64,000 nt of DNA from Streptomyces sp. ALI-76-A. GTDB lineage: Bacteria > Actinomycetota > Actinomycetes > Streptomycetales > Streptomycetaceae. This document shows, one piece after another, positions 45,330 to 58,107 of the stretch; position 1 is the first letter of the stretch, and each line of letters begins with the position of its first letter. The notes below the pieces were generated by a model. It was not told the origin of the DNA. It ran no database searches and worked only from the letters and a program-made list of their open reading frames with translations. Both the position numbers and the translations under genes were made by a program. The DNA lies in assembly GCF_030287445.1 (NCBI RefSeq), contig NZ_JASVWB010000002.1, forward strand, positions 1,798,001 to 1,862,000, written 5' to 3'.

Positions 45330-46160
45330 TCAGTAGCCCCGCTGGCTCGCGTAGAACACCAGCCGGTACTTGCCGATCTGCACCTCGTCGCCGTTGTTCA
45401 GCGCGACCTGGTCGATCCGTTCCCGGTTGACGTACGTGCCGTTCAGACTGCCCACGTCGGCCACCGTGAACGAGCCGTCCTGGCCACGGCGGAACTCCAC
45501 GTGCCGACGGGAGACCGTCACGTCGTCCAGGAAGATGTCGCTCTGCGGGTGGCGGCCGGCCGTGGTCAGGTCGCCGTCCAGCAGGAAGCGGCTGCCCGAG
45601 TTCGGACCGCGGCGCACCACCAGGAGCGCGGACCCGAGCGGGAGCGCGTCGACGGCCGCCTGCGCCTCCGGGGAGAGCATGGGCATCTGCGTCTGCCCCG
45701 TGACCTCGGCGTCGTAGGCCTCGAGCCCGGAGATGGAGATCGTGGACGTGGTCTCGGACGGACGCTCGGGCGTCGCACCCGCCCGCAGCGGCGCGCCGCA
45801 GTTGGAGCAGAAGCGGCTGTTCTCCGCGTTGCGGTTACCGCACCTCGTACACACCAGGGCCGACATGGACGGATCCTCCTGCCGCGGCTGCCCCCCAGGG
45901 GCGTTGGACGCATACGGGTCGGCGGAAAACCCTCCACCCGCACGTGAGGTCGACGGTTGCCCGAAACCTATGCCTCCGGACTGGGCAGGGTCAACAGACG
46001 GCGCGCCCTGACCTCCGGAAACGTCACCGCCCGGACCATCTACCTGGTCCCGGAACAGCGGCCGCTGGCCCTCCGCGTCAGGCTGTGCGCGGTGGCGGGC
46101 GGTCGCGTTGGCGTTGCCCTCTCGCGCGCTCTTGCCGAACAACTTCGCAAACAACTTCAC
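45330..46160 (-). CDS. garA: FHA domain protein with zinc ribbon (GarA/OdhI-like)
   Basis: 276 residues from GTG 46160 (AGGGGAA upstream). A low-complexity N-terminal half leads to a zinc ribbon CTRCGNRNAENSRFCSNCG (four Cys) near residue 120. The phospho-switch ETTSTI follows, matching the ETT motif that PknB/PknG phosphorylate in GarA/OdhI. The FHA domain is at about residues 185-265: LVVRRGPNSGSRFLLDGDLTTAGRHPQSDIFLDDVTVSRRHVEFRR, then VADVGSLNGTYVNRERI. GarA binds and inhibits 2-oxoglutarate dehydrogenase and related enzymes depending on phosphorylation. The N-terminal half and zinc ribbon are additions relative to mycobacterial GarA. Confidence 0.88.
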   Translation of the reverse strand: MKLFAKLFGKSAREGNANATARHRAQPDAEGQRPLFRDQVDGPGGDVSGGQGAPSVDPAQSGGIGFGQPSTSRAGGGFSADPYASNAPGGQPRQEDPSMSALVCTRCGNRNAENSRFCSNCGAPLRAGATPERPSETTSTISISGLEAYDAEVTGQTQMPMLSPEAQAAVDALPLGSALLVVRRGPNSGSRFLLDGDLTTAGRHPQSDIFLDDVTVSRRHVEFRRGQDGSFTVADVGSLNGTYVNRERIDQVALNNGDEVQIGKYRLVFYASQRGY

Positions 46161-46350
46161 GGGCGATTCCCCTTGACCGAAACAGACCCGCCCGTGGGGC
46201 AGGACGAACCCTGATTGAACACACCGGTCGACCCGGACATCCTCACAACGTCCGTATCCACCAGACAGTTTCCACCACGCACCACCCATTCGGTGCGCCG
46301 ACCCCCCGCAACCTCATGCCCTGGCCGTACGTCCGCCATGCACCGCCGGT

Positions 46351-47184
46351 TCACTGCGAGGACGACCGAGCGTAGTCAGGCCGCTTCGCTACTCGCAAGG
46401 CGTCCACGATGATCTTGTCCGAGCGCTCGACGGTCACGGTGGCCTGCTCCTTCTCCAGAGTCTGCACCACGCCTCCCGGGATGTTCAGCGCCGGCTCGAG
46501 GTCCTGCGGCTTGCCGATGACCTTGAAACGAAAAGGAGCGTTGATCTTGTTCCCGTCGACGCCGACGCCGTTGCCGGAATCCGTCAGGTAGGTGCCCGCG
46601 ACGACTCGCACACCGTTGACCTGGATCGCCTCCGCGCCGGCCGCGCGCAGCTCCTGGATCGCGTCGAGCAGCATGTCCGCCTCGACCTTCCCCTTCGTGT
46701 CCCCGATGGTCATGGTGATGCCGGGCCCCTGCGCGGCCACCGTGCCGGCGAGGATCCCGAGCTGCCGCTCCTTCTGGACGGTCTGCCTGCGGGCCTCCTC
46801 GGCCTGGTCCGAGCTGTTCTCCAGCTCGTCACGCTGCTTCTCGAGGCCCTGCTTCTCGTCTTCAAGACGCTGAGTGCGGTCGTCCAGTTCATCGAGGATG
46901 CGTACAAGATCCTCCTGGCGCGCACCCCGCAGCGCGCTGCCGCTGTCACTGTTCGACGCGACCTGGACGGCCAGGCCGAAGCCCAGACCGAACAGCAGCA
47001 CGGCCACGATGAGTTGGGCCCGGGTGACACGCGGCGGCCACAACCCCTTCGCCAGCCGCTGGCGACCGGTCAGCTGCGACGTGTCCCGCGCGCCGTCCCC
47101 GGCCGGAGGCCGAGTCCCGGCGGGCACTTCCTCGGGCAGTTCCTTGCGGAGCCTGTTGTCGGGCGTCTCGTCCTGGTTGCTCAT
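46351..47184 (-). CDS. DUF881 membrane-anchored protein
   Basis: 277 residues from ATG 47184 (GAGG upstream). A 55-residue cytoplasmic tail, one membrane helix (AQLIVAVLLFGLGFGLAVQVA), a coiled-coil (LVRILDELDDRTQRLEDEKQGLEKQRDELENSSDQAEEARRQTVQ), then the DUF881 domain (GPGITMTIGD...EADMLLDAIQELRAAGAEAIQVNGVRVVAGT). The layout resembles divisome scaffolds such as DivIC in topology only. The paralogue at 47519 and Sbp between them form a conserved DUF881-Sbp-DUF881 operon near garA. Function unknown; envelope role likely. Confidence 0.9.
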   Translation of the reverse strand: MSNQDETPDNRLRKELPEEVPAGTRPPAGDGARDTSQLTGRQRLAKGLWPPRVTRAQLIVAVLLFGLGFGLAVQVASNSDSGSALRGARQEDLVRILDELDDRTQRLEDEKQGLEKQRDELENSSDQAEEARRQTVQKERQLGILAGTVAAQGPGITMTIGDTKGKVEADMLLDAIQELRAAGAEAIQVNGVRVVAGTYLTDSGNGVGVDGNKINAPFRFKVIGKPQDLEPALNIPGGVVQTLEKEQATVTVERSDKIIVDALRVAKRPDYARSSSQ

Positions 47185-47189
47185 CGGCC

Positions 47190-47522
47190 TCACGCCCGGA
47201 ACACGTGCCTACGGATCGCCGCGGCGTTCGAGAAGATTCGGATCCCGAGGACGACGACGACACCGGTCGACAGCTGGGCACCCACGCCCAGCTTGTCGCC
47301 CAGGAACACGATCAGCGCGGCGACGACCACGTTCGACAGGAACGACACGACGAAGACCTTGTCGTCGAAGATGCCGTCGAGCATGGCCCGCAGACCTCCG
47401 AAGACGGCGTCCAGCGCCGCCACCACGGCGATCGGCAGATACGGCTCGACGACCGCCGGGACCTCGGGCCGGACCAACAGGCCGACCACGACTCCCACGA
47501 CGAGGCCCAGTACGGCGATCAC
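47190..47522 (-). CDS. sbp: Small basic membrane protein Sbp (DUF1290)
   Basis: 110 residues; GTG 47522 overlaps the upstream DUF881 stop as GTGA. Three hydrophobic helices: IAVLGLVVGVVVGLL, YLPIAVVAALDAVFGGLRAML and FVVSFLSNVVVAALIVFLGDKL, then TGVVVVLGIRIFSNAAAIRRHVF. This is the Sbp family first described next to ftsZ in Bacillus. Only 5 nt before the next DUF881 gene. Sandwiched between two DUF881 anchors, it likely forms a membrane complex with them. Confidence 0.92.
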   Translation of the reverse strand: MIAVLGLVVGVVVGLLVRPEVPAVVEPYLPIAVVAALDAVFGGLRAMLDGIFDDKVFVVSFLSNVVVAALIVFLGDKLGVGAQLSTGVVVVLGIRIFSNAAAIRRHVFRA

Positions 47523-48415
47523 GATGCGTCCTTCTCAGTTCTCGGCTGTGCTGTACGTACGATCACACTCGGTGCGGCAGGCAGCCGGAGATCGTCCTCC
47601 GCCGAGATGGCGGTCCGGATCCCGAAGTTCTCCTGCAGGGCGTGCAGGTAGAGCCCGTCGGCGCTGTTCTGGAACCTGGTGCTCAGCCGCTTTCCGTCCC
47701 CCACGGCAAGCACCGTATACGGAGGCACGAGTGGCTTGTTGTCGACCAGTATCGCGTCCCCCGCGGCCCGGATCGCCGACAGGGCCGTCAGCCGCTGCCC
47801 GTTGACGGACACGGCCTCGGCACCCGACGCCCACAGACCGTTGACCACCCGCTGCATGTCGCGGTCGCGCACACGTCCGGTGTCGGAGAAGCCGGAGGTC
47901 TCACGCGGGTCCCCGTCGCCGCCCGTGGTGGCTTCCTCGGCGTCGTCGACGACCAGCTTCACCCCGGGGCCGTGCACCTCCGTGGAGCCCGACAGAAGAC
48001 CGAGGAGCTCGGCCTGGTCGCTGTCGCCGCTCTTCTTGAGAGCCTCACGCTGCCGTCTGCTCACGTCGTCACGCAGCTCGTCGACGGTGTCCTCGAGCTC
48101 GTCCGCGGCGTCGGTCTCCTGGTCGATGCGGTCGATCAGTTCCTCGCGCTCCTTGGCCACGACGGGCGCCGCCACCCGCGCCTGCGCCGCCCCGACGGTC
48201 ACGACGAGTGCCGCGAGCACCAGGCCGGCGGCCAGACCGAGCTTGGCCCGGAGCGTCTTGGGCATGCCCCCGGTGCCGTCGGCCGTCTTGCGTGCGGCGG
48301 CCTCGGCGTACCCGTCGTCGAGGCTGTGGTCCATGACGTTGGTGAGCAGCGACATGGACGCGTCCGGACGCGACGGGCGCGTGGGGGTGCTCCGAACGGG
48401 GGGCTGCTGCGGCAT
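47519..48415 (-). CDS. DUF881 membrane-anchored protein (first copy)
   Basis: About 298 residues; ATG 48415 preferred, ATG 48424 three codons earlier possible. A cytoplasmic tail (including MSLLTNVMDHSLDDGYAEAAARK), a membrane helix (LGLAAGLVLAALVVTVGAAQA), a coiled coil (EREELIDRIDQETDAADELEDTVDELRDDVSRRQREALKK), then DUF881 (GPGVKLVVDDAEE ... MQRVVNGLWASGAEAVSVNGQRLTALSAIRAAGDAILVDNKPLVPPYTVLAVGDG). Same topology as the 46351 gene but divergent sequence. First gene of the DUF881-Sbp-DUF881 operon, after a strong hairpin. Confidence 0.9.
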   Translation of the reverse strand: MPQQPPVRSTPTRPSRPDASMSLLTNVMDHSLDDGYAEAAARKTADGTGGMPKTLRAKLGLAAGLVLAALVVTVGAAQARVAAPVVAKEREELIDRIDQETDAADELEDTVDELRDDVSRRQREALKKSGDSDQAELLGLLSGSTEVHGPGVKLVVDDAEEATTGGDGDPRETSGFSDTGRVRDRDMQRVVNGLWASGAEAVSVNGQRLTALSAIRAAGDAILVDNKPLVPPYTVLAVGDGKRLSTRFQNSADGLYLHALQENFGIRTAISAEDDLRLPAAPSVIVRTAQPRTEKDAS

Positions 48416-48464
48416 GCCGCACATCGTCGCACGTCGCGACCACTACCTCCGAACGGCCCCACCG

Positions 48465-48506
48465 GCGTGCCGGACAGGCCCCCTTGGGGACGTCTGTCCG
48501 GCACGC
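48465..48506 (-). terminator. Hairpin terminator after the GDP-mannose pyrophosphorylase gene
   Basis: 13-bp perfect stem GCGTGCCGGACAG (48465-48477) with its complement at 48494-48506, starting 17 nt past the stop at 48523. It separates that gene from the DUF881 operon. Confidence 0.75.
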
Positions 48507-48522
48507 GCGCGTGGTACGTGTG

Positions 48523-51018
48523 TCAGCGCCCGGCGCTGTCCACGACCGCCGCCCACTCGTCGAGCAGCGCCTGCGCGGAGGCGTCGTCGGGCCCCTCCGC
48601 CCACAGATGGGTGACCGCCTCAGCCGGGTCGGGCAGCACCATCACCCAACGTCCGTCGGTCTCGACCACCCGGACACCGTCGGTGGTGTCCACGAAGCGG
48701 TCTCCGGCCTCCTCCACGACCCGCCGCATCACCAGGCCCTTGACCGCCCAGGGAGTCGCCAGATCCCGCTTGAGGACGTGCGCCCGCGGGATCCGCGCGT
48801 CGATCTGGCTCAGCGTCAGCTGCGTCCGCGCCACCAGCCCGATCAACCGTACGAAGGCCGCCGTGCCGTCGAAGACGCTGCTGAACTCGGGAACGATGAA
48901 TCCGCCCTTGCCGTCCCCGCCGAAGATGGTCGACTCGTCGCTTCCGACCCGGGTCAGGTCGTCGGGCGAGGTCGTCGTCCACTCCACCTGCGTCCCGTGG
49001 TACGCCGCCACCTGTTCGGCGATCCGCGTGGTGGTCACCGGCAGCGCCACGCGCCCACTCCGCCGGTCCGCGGCCACCAGGTCGAGCATGACGAGCAGCG
49101 CCCGGTCGTCCTCGATGATGCGGCCCTTCTCGTCCACCAGGGACAGCCGCTCGCCCACCGGGTCGAAGCGCACCCCGAACGCGGCGCGCGAGGACGCCAC
49201 TATCTCACCGAGCCGCACCAGCCCCGACCGGCGCATGTCCGCCGTCTCGGTCGGCCTGGACTCGTCCAGACCGGGGTTGATGGTCAGCGAGTCCACGCCG
49301 AGCTTGCCGAGCAGACTCGGCAGGACGAGTCCGGCACTGCCGTTCGAGGCGTCCACGACGACCTTGAGACCCGACTCGGCGATACCGGTCGTGTCGACGT
49401 TCCGCAGCAGCGACCCGGTGTACGAGTCGAAGACACTGGCCGGGAAGTGCAGGTCCCCGATCTCGCCCGGGAACGCCCGCCGGTACTCCTGCCGCGCGAA
49501 CACCCGGTCCAGCTTCCGCTGACTGCCCTGCGACAGGTCGGCCCCGTTCCCGTCGAAGAACATGATGTCGACGGAGTCCGGCACCCCGGGCGTGGTCCGG
49601 ATCATGATCCCGCCAGCACTGCCCCGCCCCGTCTGCTGCCGCGCGACAGGCAGCGGTACGTTCTCCAGGTCCCGTACGTCGATGGCGCTGGCCTGCAGAG
49701 CGGAGATGACCGCCCGCTTGAGCGCACGGGCGCCTCGGGAGTGGTCACGAGCCGTCGTGACGGTCGAGCCCTTCTTGAGCGTGGTGGCGTAGGCACCGGC
49801 GAGGCGCACGGCCAACTCGGGCGTGATCTCCACGTTCAGGATGCCGGACACCCCTCGCGCACCGAAGAGATGCGCCTGTCCCCGGGACTCCCAGATGACC
49901 GAGGTGTTGACGAACGCACCGGCCTCGATGGTCTTGAACGGATAAACCCGGACGTTGCCCTGCACGATCGATTCTTCGCCGATCAGGCACTCGTCACCGA
50001 TGACCGCGCCGTCCTCGATCCGCGCCGCACGCATGATGTCGGTGTTCTTTCCGACGACACAGCCACGCAGATTGCTGTGCTGACCGATGTACACGTTGTC
50101 GTGGACGACGGCCTTGTGCAGAAAGGCGCCGCTCTTCACGACGACGTTCGAACCGACGACGGTGTGCTCACGGATTTCCGCGCCGGCCTCGACCTTGGCG
50201 TAGTCCCCGATGTACAGCGGACCGCGAAGGACTGCGTCGGGATGCACCTCCGCGCCTTCGGCCACCCATACGCCCGGGGAGATCTCGAAGCCGTCCAGCT
50301 CGACGTCGACCTTGCCCTCCAGGACGTCGGCCTGCGCCTTCACATAGCTCTCGTGCGTACCGACGTCCTCCCAGTAGCCCTCGGCGACATAGCCGTAGAC
50401 CGGCTTGCCCTCCTTCATCAGCTGCGGGAAGACGTCTCCGGACCAGTCGACGGGCACATCGGCCTCGACGTAGTCGAAGACTTCGGGCTCCATCACATAG
50501 ATGCCGGTGTTCACCGTGTCCGAGAAGACCTGGCCCCAGGTCGGCTTCTCCAGGAAGCGCTCGACCTTGCCCTCCTCGTCGACGATCGTGATGCCGAACT
50601 CCAGCGGATTGGGCACACGCGTCAGACAGACGGTGACCAGCGCGCCCTTTTCCTTGTGGAAGTTGATGAGCTCGGTGAGGTCGAAGTCGGTCAGGGCATC
50701 ACCGGAAATCACGAGGAAAGCGTCGTCCTTCAACGCCTCTTCGGCGTTCTTGACGCTTCCGGCAGTACCGAGTGGCTTCTCCTCATTGGCATAGGTGAGC
50801 TCCATTCCGAGCTCTTCACCGTCGCCGAAGTAGTTCTTGACGAGCGAGGCCAGGAACTGAACGGTAACGACGGTCTCATTGAGCCCGTGCCTTTTGAGCA
50901 GCCGCAGAACGTGCTCCATGATCGGCCGGTTGGCCACCGGCAGGAGCGGCTTGGGCATGCTTGAGGTCATAGGGCGAAGGCGTGTGCCTTCGCCTCCGGC
51001 CATCACGACGGCCTTCAT
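48523..51018 (-). CDS. manC: Mannose-1-phosphate guanylyltransferase fused to a phosphomannomutase-like domain
   Basis: 831 residues from ATG 51018 (GAGGAGG upstream). Three parts: a nucleotidyltransferase ([37 protein letters not shown], the pyrophosphorylase signature), a left-handed beta-helix of hexapeptide repeats (about residues 250-360), and a phosphomannomutase-like C-terminus (about 370-820). In the latter the phosphoserine loop TASHNP is replaced by [10 protein letters not shown], although [10 protein letters not shown] and GGDGKGGFI match. So GDP-mannose synthesis is likely active and mutase activity doubtful. Supplies mannose donors for glycolipids and protein mannosylation. Starts 115 bp downstream of pgsA. 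Confidence 0.88.
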   Translation of the reverse strand: MKAVVMAGGEGTRLRPMTSSMPKPLLPVANRPIMEHVLRLLKRHGLNETVVTVQFLASLVKNYFGDGEELGMELTYANEEKPLGTAGSVKNAEEALKDDAFLVISGDALTDFDLTELINFHKEKGALVTVCLTRVPNPLEFGITIVDEEGKVERFLEKPTWGQVFSDTVNTGIYVMEPEVFDYVEADVPVDWSGDVFPQLMKEGKPVYGYVAEGYWEDVGTHESYVKAQADVLEGKVDVELDGFEISPGVWVAEGAEVHPDAVLRGPLYIGDYAKVEAGAEIREHTVVGSNVVVKSGAFLHKAVVHDNVYIGQHSNLRGCVVGKNTDIMRAARIEDGAVIGDECLIGEESIVQGNVRVYPFKTIEAGAFVNTSVIWESRGQAHLFGARGVSGILNVEITPELAVRLAGAYATTLKKGSTVTTARDHSRGARALKRAVISALQASAIDVRDLENVPLPVARQQTGRGSAGGIMIRTTPGVPDSVDIMFFDGNGADLSQGSQRKLDRVFARQEYRRAFPGEIGDLHFPASVFDSYTGSLLRNVDTTGIAESGLKVVVDASNGSAGLVLPSLLGKLGVDSLTINPGLDESRPTETADMRRSGLVRLGEIVASSRAAFGVRFDPVGERLSLVDEKGRIIEDDRALLVMLDLVAADRRSGRVALPVTTTRIAEQVAAYHGTQVEWTTTSPDDLTRVGSDESTIFGGDGKGGFIVPEFSSVFDGTAAFVRLIGLVARTQLTLSQIDARIPRAHVLKRDLATPWAVKGLVMRRVVEEAGDRFVDTTDGVRVVETDGRWVMVLPDPAEAVTHLWAEGPDDASAQALLDEWAAVVDSAGR

Positions 51019-51132
51019 GTCGGAAGCGTCCTCCTCTAAGACGAACGGTCTAGCCGACTTCACCCGTCCAGATTGTCCCGCACTTTCCCCCCGCGGGCCA
51101 TCGGGCCGATACGGCCGCAGCGATGGGCGAGT

Positions 51133-51741
51133 TCAGTCGGCCGTGGCGTCCGCACGGACAAGGCGGCGGACTTGTACCACGTAGAGGACTCCTGCCCACC
51201 AATAGAGCGTTGTACCCCATCCGGCGAACGCCCATCCGAAAATCGCAGCGAGTGACGAGATCCATCCACTTCCGTCACTGAGCAGAAGCAGTGGGAAGGC
51301 GTACATCAGGTTGAACGTCGCGGCCTTGCCCAGGAAGTTCACCTGCGGAGGCGGATAGCCGTGACGCCTGAGGATGCCCACCATCACCAGGAGAACCAGC
51401 TCACGCGCCAGAAGTGCAGCGGTCAACCAGAGCGGCAGAATCTCGCGCCAGGTGAGGCCGACCAGAGTCGAGAGAATGTAAAGCCGGTCAGCAGCGGGGT
51501 CCAGGAGCCGGCCGAGGTTGCTGATCTGATTCCAGCGCCGGGCGAGCTTGCCGTCCAGGTAGTCGGTGATCCCGCTCAGGGCCAGCACCAGCAGTGCCCA
51601 GCCGTCACTCTTGGGACCACCGAACTCAGGCCTGAGAATCAGCCACAGGAAGAGCGGCACGCCGGCGAGCCGCGCCATGCTGAGGATATTGGGGATGGTG
51701 AGGACCCGGTCTGTCTGGACGCGGGTCTCCTGGACCTCCAC
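51133..51741 (-). CDS. pgsA: CDP-alcohol phosphatidyltransferase (PgsA-like)
   Basis: 202 residues, about six membrane helices. The family signature D-G-x2-A-R-x8-G-x3-D-x3-D is present in DYLDGKLARRWNQISNLGRLLDPAADR around residues 60-86. N-terminal VLTIPNILSMARLAGVPLFLWLIL is typical. It joins CDP-diacylglycerol to an alcohol such as glycerol-phosphate or inositol-phosphate at the membrane. The position matches pgsA2-like genes near garA in mycobacteria. ATG 51741 has GGGAGCCTCC upstream. Exact alcohol acceptor not certain. Confidence 0.9.
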   Translation of the reverse strand: MEVQETRVQTDRVLTIPNILSMARLAGVPLFLWLILRPEFGGPKSDGWALLVLALSGITDYLDGKLARRWNQISNLGRLLDPAADRLYILSTLVGLTWREILPLWLTAALLARELVLLVMVGILRRHGYPPPQVNFLGKAATFNLMYAFPLLLLSDGSGWISSLAAIFGWAFAGWGTTLYWWAGVLYVVQVRRLVRADATAD

Positions 51742-51795
51742 CCGGGAGCCTCCTGTGGGAACGTGCCGACGATGCCCCCTGACCTTACCTCAACG

Positions 51796-51841
51796 CAAAA
51801 AAGCTCCGGCTCTTGGGCTTGTGTGCCCAAGAGCCGGAGCT
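51796..51841 (-). terminator. rrn operon intrinsic terminator
   Basis: Perfect 17-bp stem AGCTCCGGCTCTTGGGC (51802-51818, pairing with 51825-51841) with a 6-nt loop; on the minus strand it is followed by a run of T (51797-51801). About 10 nt past the 5S 3' end. Confidence 0.95.
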
Positions 51842-51851
51842 CTAAAAGAAG

Positions 51852-51970
51852 TTCGGCGGCGTCCTACTCTCCCACAGGGTCCCCCCTGCAGTACCATCGG
51901 CGCTGTAAGGCTTAGCTTCCGGGTTCGGAATGTAACCGGGCGTTTCCCTCACGCTATAACCACCGAAACA
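51852..51970 (-). rRNA. rrf: 5S ribosomal RNA
   Basis: Minus strand begins GTTTCGGTGGTTATAGCGTG and ends with GGACGCCGCCGAAC, about 119 nt. Contains CCCGGTTACATTCCGAACCCGG and the loop E sequence expected for actinobacterial 5S. Third gene of the rrn operon. Confidence 0.95.
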
Positions 51971-52071
51971 CTATGAAACTGTGAACCTGCCACACCACAC
52001 CCGTGACCATGAGCATGGGGCTGTTCGTGGTTTCAGAACCAACACAGTGGACGCGAGCAACTGAGGACAAG

Positions 52072-57024
<4,953 letters not shown>

Positions 57025-57448
57025 ATGTTCTCCCGTATTCGGGATGACACCACGAGAGCGGAACAGCCAGGCGGAATAAGCCCGGCCGTTCACAGCGTCC
57101 TCGCTGTGTTTTCTTCAAAGGAACCACGCCCCGACCGAAACCGGCCGGAGACGGGGTATCAACATATCTGGCGTTGACTTTTGGCACGCTGTTGAGTTCT
57201 CAAGGAACGGACGCTTCCTTTGTACTCACCCTCTCGGGCTTTCCTCCGGGCTTCCCTTCGGTGTTCCAAACTCTATCAGTGTTTTTCCGGCCCTCTGACC
57301 ACCATCCTGCGAGCATGCAGAAGGTGACCCCGAGATAGGATCTGACAAGTTGGGTGCTGCCAGGCAAGGACGTCAGGTGCGTCGCTCAGCCCCGAGCAGG
57401 AGTACGACTGTACACGGGGCTGCGAGACGGGTGCAAATCCATTGCGGT
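57025..57448 (-). promoter_or_regulatory. rrn leader and promoter region
   Basis: Minus-strand leader before the 16S includes CTTGAGAACTCAACAGCGTG (about 57183-57202), the conserved processing/antitermination leader of actinomycete rRNA operons. A -10-like TAGAGT lies at 57270-57275 (minus) and a -35-like TTGTCA near 57345. Streptomyces rrn operons usually have several promoters; I cannot place the starts exactly. No protein gene is seen here. Confidence 0.55.
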
Positions 57449-57464
57449 TGTGGTCTAGACCACC
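57449..57464. promoter_or_regulatory. DasR-responsive element (dre) upstream of crr
   Basis: The 12-bp perfect palindrome TGGTCTAGACCA (57451-57462) is the core of the DasR consensus. It lies 115 bp upstream of crr. DasR repression of the crr-ptsI operon, relieved by glucosamine-6-phosphate, is established in S. coelicolor. The site is also upstream of the divergent rrn promoters. Confidence 0.88.
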
Positions 57465-57578
57465 TATCGTCAGCTCTCGTGCAGAACCGGTACTACCTGT
57501 GACATACGCTGCTGAACAGTGTGCCGTCCGGGACAGGTAGAGACGGCCCCTACAGATCTCCACCCCGGGAGGCTTCCC

Positions 57579-58028
57579 ATGACCACCGTGCAGTCCCCTC
57601 TTGCAGGACGCGCCATCGGACTGGCAGCAGTGCCGGATCCGGTCTTCTCCGGGGCCATGGTCGGCCCGGGGACGGCCATCGACCCCGTGCGTGAGCCCTC
57701 CGAGGCCGTGGCGCCCGTGGCCGGCGTCATCGTCTCGCTGCACCCGCACGCCTTCGTGGTGGTCGACGAGCAGGGACACGGTGTGCTCACACATCTCGGC
57801 ATCGACACGGTTCAGCTCAACGGCGAGGGCTTCGAGCTGCTGGTGAACAAGGGCGACACCGTCGCTCGCGGTCAGAGCGTGGTGCGCTGGAACCCTGTCG
57901 CGGTCGAGGCCGCCGGCAAGTCCCCTGTCTGTCCGGTCGTGGCACTCGAAGCGACGGCCGAGGCTCTCGCCGAGCTCCGTGAGGACGGCGATGTGAAGGC
58001 GGGCGACAGTCTCTTCGTCTGGAACTGA
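57579..58028 (+). CDS. crr: PTS sugar transporter subunit IIA (Crr, glucose/GlcNAc family)
   Basis: 149 residues from ATG 57579 (GGGAGG upstream). EIIA-Glc family: IDPVREPSEAVAPVAGVIVSLHPHAFVVVDEQGHGVLTHLGIDTVQLNGEGFELLVNKGDTVARGQ, with the two active-site histidines in HPHAF (supporting) and THLGIDTV (phosphorylated, near residue 71). It passes phosphate from HPr to the EIIB domains of GlcNAc transport proteins. Followed by ptsI after 79 bp, same transcript expected, with a DasR site upstream. Confidence 0.96.
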   Translation: MTTVQSPLAGRAIGLAAVPDPVFSGAMVGPGTAIDPVREPSEAVAPVAGVIVSLHPHAFVVVDEQGHGVLTHLGIDTVQLNGEGFELLVNKGDTVARGQSVVRWNPVAVEAAGKSPVCPVVALEATAEALAELREDGDVKAGDSLFVWN

Positions 58029-58107
58029 GACGTTCGCTGTCGCACGACGGCGAGCAGGCACAACCACCGCGGCGGCGGGACCCGCCGCACTATCGGAGAC
58101 GGGTGAG

